From NCBI GenBank assembly GCA_030619405.1, contig JAUXBK010000126.1, forward strand, positions 1 to 7,881: a stretch of 7,881 nt of DNA, in the 5' to 3' direction. The position numbers and the translations under genes are program-made. Positions 4,435 to 7,881 of the stretch are shown one piece after another. Within the stretch, counting starts at the first letter, position 1. The number at the start of each line of letters is the position of its first letter. Origin of the DNA: Sedimenticola sp. (GTDB lineage Bacteria > Pseudomonadota > Gammaproteobacteria > Chromatiales > Chromatiaceae). The notes under the pieces were generated by a model that saw only the letters and a list, made by a program, of their open reading frames with translations, was not told the DNA's origin and made no database searches.

Positions 4435-5832
4435 ATGCCACTAGCGGTCCGCTGGTCTCTCAGTATCTCCGCCCTCATCATCCTGGTGATGGGCGTGCTG
4501 GGCTGGTTTCTGATCAGCCAGCAGGAACGGAGCTACCGGCAGCAGACCGATCTGCTCGGCCAGATGATCATCGACCAGTTTGCCCGTGCCGCCAGTGAAC
4601 CGTTCATGGCGGACGATATGCTGTCGATGCAGGTGCTGGTGAGCCAGCAAGAGAAGAACCCCCTGATCACCGGCATGCAGCTGCTGGATCTGGATGGACG
4701 CACCCTGGTGAGTGCGGGTGACGTGCCGATGACGGTGACCGGCCCCCCGGCCGGGGAGCGTTCCCGGGTCTCTGCCGACGGGGCAGCGATCGCCTATCTG
4801 ACGCCGATCGAGTTTCAGCAGACGGTGGTGGGCCAGGCCCTGGTCAGCATCGACCGGCGCCCTCTGGAGCAGAATCTGAACAGACTGGTAAACGCCCTGG
4901 CAGCGACTACCTTGGGTCTGATCATTCTGGGCACCCTCCTCTCGGTGGCCCTGGCCCACCGGCTGTGTCGACCGATCCATCGGTTGGTGGAGGTGGGGGA
5001 GGCAATCGATCGAGGGGATATCCAGCAGCTGGAGGTGAGTGGGCGCCGGGATGAGATCGGGCAGGTGTTGGAGTCGTTCCAGCGTCTTGCGAACGGGCTG
5101 GAGGAGAAGCGTCACGTAGAGCGGACCCTCTCCCGCTATCTCTCGCCCGAGGTGGCGCAGAAGGTGTTAGCGGATGAAGAGGGCGACAGCCTGGGGGGAG
5201 CACTGGTGGAGGGGAGTGTCCTGTTCTGCGACATCGTCGGCTTTACCGAGCTGTCGGAAGCGCTGGAGCCGGGGGAGGTGGTACAACTGCTGAACGACTA
5301 TTTCAGCTACTTCGCGCTGGCTGGTAGCAGCTGCCAGGGCACGGTGGACAAGTTCATCGGTGACTGCATCATGATCCTGTTCGGGGTGCCGGAGCAGGAC
5401 AGGAGCCACGCCTTTCACGCCCTCACCTGCGCGGTCCTGATCCAGAATATCACCCGGGAGATAAACCGCAAGCGGATGGAACGGGGGTTGCCGGCGGTCC
5501 TTTTCCGGATAGGGATCAGCAGCGGTGCCATGCTGGCGGGAAATCTGGGCAGCGAACAACGGATGCAGTACACGGTGATCGGGGATACGGTCAACCTGGC
5601 GTCGAGGATCTGTGGTCTGGCTGCACCAGGTGGCATACTGTTGACTGAAGAGGTGGTACAACAGCCCGGGATGGCGGGGTTTGTCCGGCCCAGTGGTATG
5701 GGTCCGGTGCAGGTTCGGGGGAGGAAGAAAGCGGTGGTTCCGTACGAGATCGACGAGACGCGCTTTGCCGACGGGCTTCTGATCCAGCAGAGCCTGGAGA
5801 ACATCCTGTCGGGTGCAGGGGAGCGGGTGTGA
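4435..5832 (+). CDS. Membrane class III adenylate/guanylate cyclase with HAMP domain
   Basis: A 465-residue inner-membrane sensor enzyme. Order: membrane helix 1 (about 9-28), a periplasmic sensor of about 120 residues (about 30-150), membrane helix 2 (about 154-175), HAMP (about 176-228), and a class III cyclase domain (about 255-440). Catalytic residues look complete: metal-binding D266 in FCDIVGFT and D310 in KFIGD; K306 and T380, where adenine-recognising cyclases have Lys and Thr/Asp; N387 and R391 in NLASR for the transition state. It should therefore make cAMP rather than cGMP, by inference from K306/T380. The periplasmic segment (DDMLSMQVLV ... API-like TPIEFQQTVVGQALVSID) resembles small sensor domains seen in some gammaproteobacterial histidine kinases; the ligand is unknown. 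No Shine-Dalgarno is seen before the ATG and no better in-frame start exists upstream. Its stop overlaps the next gene by 4 nt. Confidence 0.94.
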   Translation: MPLAVRWSLSISALIILVMGVLGWFLISQQERSYRQQTDLLGQMIIDQFARAASEPFMADDMLSMQVLVSQQEKNPLITGMQLLDLDGRTLVSAGDVPMTVTGPPAGERSRVSADGAAIAYLTPIEFQQTVVGQALVSIDRRPLEQNLNRLVNALAATTLGLIILGTLLSVALAHRLCRPIHRLVEVGEAIDRGDIQQLEVSGRRDEIGQVLESFQRLANGLEEKRHVERTLSRYLSPEVAQKVLADEEGDSLGGALVEGSVLFCDIVGFTELSEALEPGEVVQLLNDYFSYFALAGSSCQGTVDKFIGDCIMILFGVPEQDRSHAFHALTCAVLIQNITREINRKRMERGLPAVLFRIGISSGAMLAGNLGSEQRMQYTVIGDTVNLASRICGLAAPGGILLTEEVVQQPGMAGFVRPSGMGPVQVRGRKKAVVPYEIDETRFADGLLIQQSLENILSGAGERV

Positions 5833-6821
5833 AACATGGCCAAGCCCTGCTGTTACTGCTCTGGCTGCTGACGGGCTGCAGCGGACTGCCGGTGAGTGGG
5901 CCCGATGAGCCGGCGGCACCGGTTCAGGAGAACCTGCCGTTGCCGCCACCCCGCCCTTCGGTCGCCATCGTGGAGGCGCGGGAGCTGGGCGACCAGGGGC
6001 GTTGGAACCAGGCCCTGGAAATTCTCCGGGGAGCTCATTGGAAATACCCGGAAAACGAGGAGCTGACCCAATTGCTGGAGCAGATGGAGAAGGCCTGGTC
6101 AGTGGAGAAGCGGCGCCTGGAGGATCGAATGCTGGTACTGGAGACCAGCGGGCTGCTGGCGCGGCTGCCGATCCTGGACCAGCTGGCCCGGGCAGCGCCG
6201 GACGATCAGGTGCTGCGCTCCCGGCGCCAGTTCTGGGAGAGTTACCTGCAGAACAAGGTGGACGCTCTCACCGCCTGCGGGCTGGTGGAGCAGGAGCAGG
6301 ACCTGTGGCTGGCCCGGCGCTGCCTGGAACTGGCCAACCGTATCGTACCTGAACCGGAGACGGCCCGGCAGCTGGAGGAAGTGGTCGAGCAGATCGATCG
6401 ACAGAAACGCAGTGTGGTGGTGCGACAACGAAAACGGGAGCAGGCGGCACGCGAGCGGCAGCTCCAACGGCTGCTGGAGGAGGCGGAACGGGATCTGAAA
6501 CTGGGTTCTGTGACCAGCGCCATGTTGAAGCTGGACCAGGCCAGGCAGCAGGCACCGGACGAGCCGCGGCTGGAGGAGCTGCGGGTGGAGGCACAGACGG
6601 CCCTCGATCAGCGGGTGGAGTCGCTGGTGAAGCTGGGGGATCGACTTTACCGGGAAGAGCGGATCGGCCCTGCCGTGGCGGTGTGGGAGGCGGTGCTGAA
6701 GCTGGACCCGAACCGTGAAGGGGTGGTGGAGAAGATCGACCGGGCGCGCAAGGTGTTCGAGAAGCTCGAGACCATCCGTTCCCGGGATGCAGCCAGCGAC
6801 CAGCGTTTACGGGGGTTGTGA
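5829..6821 (+). CDS. TPR-like lipoprotein coupled to the cyclase
   Basis: A 330-residue predicted lipoprotein. It starts at a GTG overlapping the cyclase stop (GTGA), with AGGGGAG about 5 nt before it, so translation is probably coupled. The signal runs to the lipobox LLTGC with C17 as lipidation site. A Pro-rich linker (about 22-44) follows. The rest is almost entirely helical, with TPR-like segments at about 46-77 (ELGDQGRWNQALEIL...YPEN), 216-246 and 264-297 (LGDRLYREERIGPAVAVWEA...DPN), and a highly charged coiled-coil stretch at about 185-225. TPR proteins are scaffolds for protein contacts. The coupling suggests that it meets the periplasmic sensor domain of the cyclase or an envelope complex the cyclase monitors; that is inference. 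An ATG at 5836 is out of frame. A predicted promoter for the next gene overlaps its stop codon. Confidence 0.88.
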   Translation: MKHGQALLLLLWLLTGCSGLPVSGPDEPAAPVQENLPLPPPRPSVAIVEARELGDQGRWNQALEILRGAHWKYPENEELTQLLEQMEKAWSVEKRRLEDRMLVLETSGLLARLPILDQLARAAPDDQVLRSRRQFWESYLQNKVDALTACGLVEQEQDLWLARRCLELANRIVPEPETARQLEEVVEQIDRQKRSVVVRQRKREQAARERQLQRLLEEAERDLKLGSVTSAMLKLDQARQQAPDEPRLEELRVEAQTALDQRVESLVKLGDRLYREERIGPAVAVWEAVLKLDPNREGVVEKIDRARKVFEKLETIRSRDAASDQRLRGL

Positions 6822-6843
6822 CATTCCTGTTTTCGGGTAAAAT
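6816..6843 (+). promoter_or_regulatory. Predicted sigma70 promoter for the H1-like gene
   Basis: TTGTGA (6816-6821; 4 of 6 matches), a 16-nt spacer and TAAAAT (6838-6843; 5 of 6). It overlaps the stop of the TPR lipoprotein and would start transcription near 6850, about 48 nt before the GTG at 6898. Predicted by eye only. Confidence 0.5.
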
Positions 6844-6883
6844 CCCTCGCTCAAATGAATGTTGGCCGGGATGGGTATTCAGC

Positions 6884-6889
6884 AAGGAG
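6884..6889 (+). promoter_or_regulatory. Shine-Dalgarno that fixes a GTG start
   Basis: AAGGAG ends 8 nt before the GTG at 6898, ideal spacing. The in-frame ATGs at 6859 and 6871 have no comparable site, so the GTG is the likely start. Confidence 0.75.
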
Positions 6890-6897
6890 TATTGAAG

Positions 6898-7221
6898 GTG
6901 TCTGAGAACAGCGAGCGTGTGGCCAAGAAAAAGACCGCCAAAAAGAAGGTGGCGAAGAAGACGGTAAAGAAGCAGGCGGCAAGGGGTACGACGGTAAAGA
7001 AGAAGGTGGCAAAGAAGCAGGTGCCGAGGAAGAAAGCGGTGGCCCGTACCCAGGTGAGCGACGAGATCCTGAATCAGGTGAGCCACCGGGAACGCTACGA
7101 GATGATTGCAAGTATGGCCTACTTCCGTGCCGAGAAACGGAGTTTCGAACCCGGCTGGGAGCAGGAAGACTGGTATGCCAGCGAGAAGATAGTCGAAGAG
7201 ATGCTGAACAAGAACAAATAG
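6898..7221 (+). CDS. Lysine-rich H1-like protein with C-terminal DUF2934-like domain
   Basis: A 107-residue protein from the GTG at 6898 (an in-frame ATG at 6859 would add 13 residues but lacks a ribosome site). Residues 9-50 are a repetitive basic tail (AKKK, VAKK, TVKKQAA, TVKKKVAKK, VPRKKAVAR) like eukaryotic histone H1 tails and bacterial AlgP/HctB-type proteins. Residues about 55-107 are a compact acidic/aromatic segment (HRERYEMIASMAYFRAEKRSF...WEQEDWYASEKIVEEML) matching, from memory, the DUF2934 pattern: an RE-Y-I-A helix, then an E-DW--AE helix. The tail probably binds DNA non-specifically; the role of DUF2934 is unknown. The gene shows an internal duplication: ACGGTAAAGAAG at 6961-6972 and 6991-7002, and AAGGTGGC(G/A)AAGAAG at 6946-6960 and 7003-7017. 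Copy slippage probably sets tail length. Confidence 0.85.
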   Translation: MSENSERVAKKKTAKKKVAKKTVKKQAARGTTVKKKVAKKQVPRKKAVARTQVSDEILNQVSHRERYEMIASMAYFRAEKRSFEPGWEQEDWYASEKIVEEMLNKNK

Positions 7222-7230
7222 GTCGGCAGG

Positions 7231-7278
7231 ATGCGTTCCGCCGTGTTCCTCCCACAGGCCGCTATTGAAACGCTATGA
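7231..7278 (+). other. Possible 15-codon leader frame coupled to the 7275 gene
   Basis: ATG at 7231 opens a frame reading MRSAVFLPQAAIETL and stops at TGA 7276-7278, overlapping the next start as ATGA. GGCAGG directly abuts the ATG, too close for good initiation. It could be chance; its only support is the exact overlap with a start that lacks a good ribosome site. Confidence 0.2.
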
Positions 7279-7727
7279 GTGAATCGTCGGAACAGGAACG
7301 GCAGTCGTATCTGGATGCCTTCCGGGGTAGTTTTACCTCGGCCCTTCGCTGGCACCACCTGGATGACTTGTGGGAGGTGTTGCGGGTCCAGGCCGCGGAT
7401 GACTGGTATGTCTATGCGGTGGGGGAGAAGCCGCCCCTCCACCGCAGCAGCCGGGAGCAGTTGCACCAGTTTATCGACGAGGTGGATACCCTGCTGCGCA
7501 GGGAGCATGGTGAGGATTACTGTGGTATCGTCTATGCCGATGACCTTCAGAATCCTCGGTTCATCAAGGTATATGATCCCGGCAACCTGGGTGTCTCCTG
7601 TGGCTACAGTGACAACCCACCACTTCCAGGCTGGGTCCTGAGCAAGCTGAAGCCCTGTGATCTGATCCCCGACACGGTTCTGCCCGGTAACCGCAAACGT
7701 TGGTGGCGACGGCTGTTTGGTGCCTGA
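7275..7727 (+). CDS. Conserved-looking hypothetical protein
   Basis: A 150-residue soluble protein with no signal peptide or membrane helix; family not recognised. Visible features: an acidic/polar N-terminus (MSESSEQERQ), an aromatic segment RWHHLDDLWEVLRV (25-38), DDWYVYAVGEKPP (42-54), a helical stretch (about 58-80), DYCGIVYADD (81-90), FIKVYDPGNLGVSCGYSDN (96-114), and a strongly basic, aromatic C-terminus GNRKRWWRRLFGA (138-150) that could touch a membrane or nucleic acid. Cysteines are at 83, 109 and 128. Codon use resembles its neighbours. It lies 53 nt after the H1-like gene on the same strand and is probably co-transcribed. The site upstream of the ATG is weak (GAAACGCT), but a 15-codon reading frame (7231-7278) ends on ATGA at this start and might couple translation. 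Confidence 0.75.
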   Translation: MSESSEQERQSYLDAFRGSFTSALRWHHLDDLWEVLRVQAADDWYVYAVGEKPPLHRSSREQLHQFIDEVDTLLRREHGEDYCGIVYADDLQNPRFIKVYDPGNLGVSCGYSDNPPLPGWVLSKLKPCDLIPDTVLPGNRKRWWRRLFGA

Positions 7728-7732
7728 AAACC

Positions 7733-7755
7733 AACGGGTTAAAGGGGTGCCCGTT
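7733..7755 (+). terminator. Weak candidate terminator hairpin
   Basis: The AACGGG/CCCGTT stem starts 5 nt after the stop at 7727, a natural place for transcript ending, but TTCAATAA follows instead of a U-run. It may instead be an mRNA-stabilising hairpin. Confidence 0.25.
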
Positions 7756-7767
7756 CAATAACAGCAG

Positions 7768-7812
7768 ACCTCAAAACCATGGTTAGATCATGGACATGTA
7801 ACTCATTGAGGT
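7768..7812. repeat. Nested hairpin, 7-bp outer and 5-bp inner stems
   Basis: Outer ACCTCAA/TTGAGGT and inner CCATG/CATGG, as one two-part structure of 45 nt, followed on the + strand by TTAATAAAAAAC. Possible operator, transcript end or small mobile repeat; nothing decides between them. Confidence 0.35.
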
Positions 7813-7881
7813 TTAATAAAAAACATATTTTTAGACGAAAATTGGACACTCTGCAACGAGTACAGTCCGTTACCGGCACAA

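Larger units (their letters stand above)
7728..7881. other. AT-rich 3' gap with hairpins, no gene seen
   Basis: No convincing coding frame. AACGGG (7733-7738) and CCCGTT (7750-7755) form a 6-bp stem with an 11-nt loop just after the stop at 7727, without a T-run. ACCTCAA (7768-7774) and TTGAGGT (7806-7812) form a 7-bp stem enclosing a second stem, CCATG (7777-7781) with CATGG (7789-7793). AACCATGGTT (7775-7784) is a perfect palindrome. An A/T run follows (7813-7833). At the end, GGAC-ACTC and GAGT-ACA-GTCC (about 7844-7868) form another imperfect hairpin. The base composition drops sharply from the GC-rich genes, fitting a boundary between transcription units. Confidence 0.5.

Noticed and set aside
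5167..5949. Reverse-strand frame of 260 codons over the cyclase catalytic domain
   Set aside because: The + strand shows all cyclase catalytic residues; the reverse product has no recognisable motif.
6268..7086. Reverse-strand frame of 272 codons across the TPR lipoprotein and H1-like gene
   Set aside because: Proline/leucine-rich shadow composition, and it crosses two well-supported genes and a promoter.
7733..7812. Integron attC site, because GTTAGAT fits GTTRRRY
   Set aside because: No matching RYYYAAC partner at the correct distance and no integron structure; a 7-nt degenerate match is expected by chance.

Overview
The window looks like chromosomal DNA of a GC-rich gammaproteobacterium, perhaps from the sulfur-oxidising Chromatiales or Sedimenticola-like groups. 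This rests on codon usage, the lipobox lipoproteins, the long form of PurC, and the dispersed repeats in the gaps. The placement is inference, because no rRNA or tRNA gene is present. I see nine protein-coding genes and no RNA gene, CRISPR array, IS element or prophage gene.

Region 1 (about 1-2836, + strand) is an apparent operon. It has two paralogous membrane-anchored von Willebrand factor A (VWA) proteins with overlapping genes (ATGA), then a 130-residue lipoprotein. Both VWA proteins share an N-terminal motif, FN(L/M)SFLD(I/V), running straight into a single membrane helix, then a coiled coil, then the VWA domain. The motif resembles the proton-channel helix of MotB/ZorB/TolR/ExbD proteins. 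This is the best candidate for an unusual system here: possibly an ion-driven stator-like complex carrying VWA heads. A MotA/TolQ-like partner, if there is one, would lie outside the window.

Region 2 (about 2837-4434) starts with a convergent intergenic gap holding a large imperfect hairpin repeat. On the - strand follow purC (SAICAR synthase, purine synthesis) and, upstream of it, a 70-residue lipoprotein, probably co-transcribed. The divergent gap at 4162-4434 is AT-rich and repeat-laden. It carries two plausible sigma70 promoters facing away from each other, whose TATAAT boxes lie in the two arms of an 11-bp inverted repeat.

Region 3 (4435-6821, + strand) is a two-gene unit: a membrane class III nucleotide cyclase (periplasmic sensor, HAMP, catalytic domain) overlapped by 4 nt with a helical TPR-type lipoprotein. 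The pair suggests cAMP signalling from the cell envelope.

Region 4 (6822-7881) has its own likely promoter, a lysine-rich histone H1-like protein ending in a DUF2934-like domain, a conserved-looking hypothetical protein of 150 residues, and an AT-rich tail with small hairpins.

The four longest gaps (before the first VWA gene, after the second, between the convergent genes, between the divergent genes) each hold repeat sequence of some kind. In two places this repeat DNA appears to supply expression signals: the Shine-Dalgarno of the 2444 lipoprotein and the -10 boxes of the divergent promoters.
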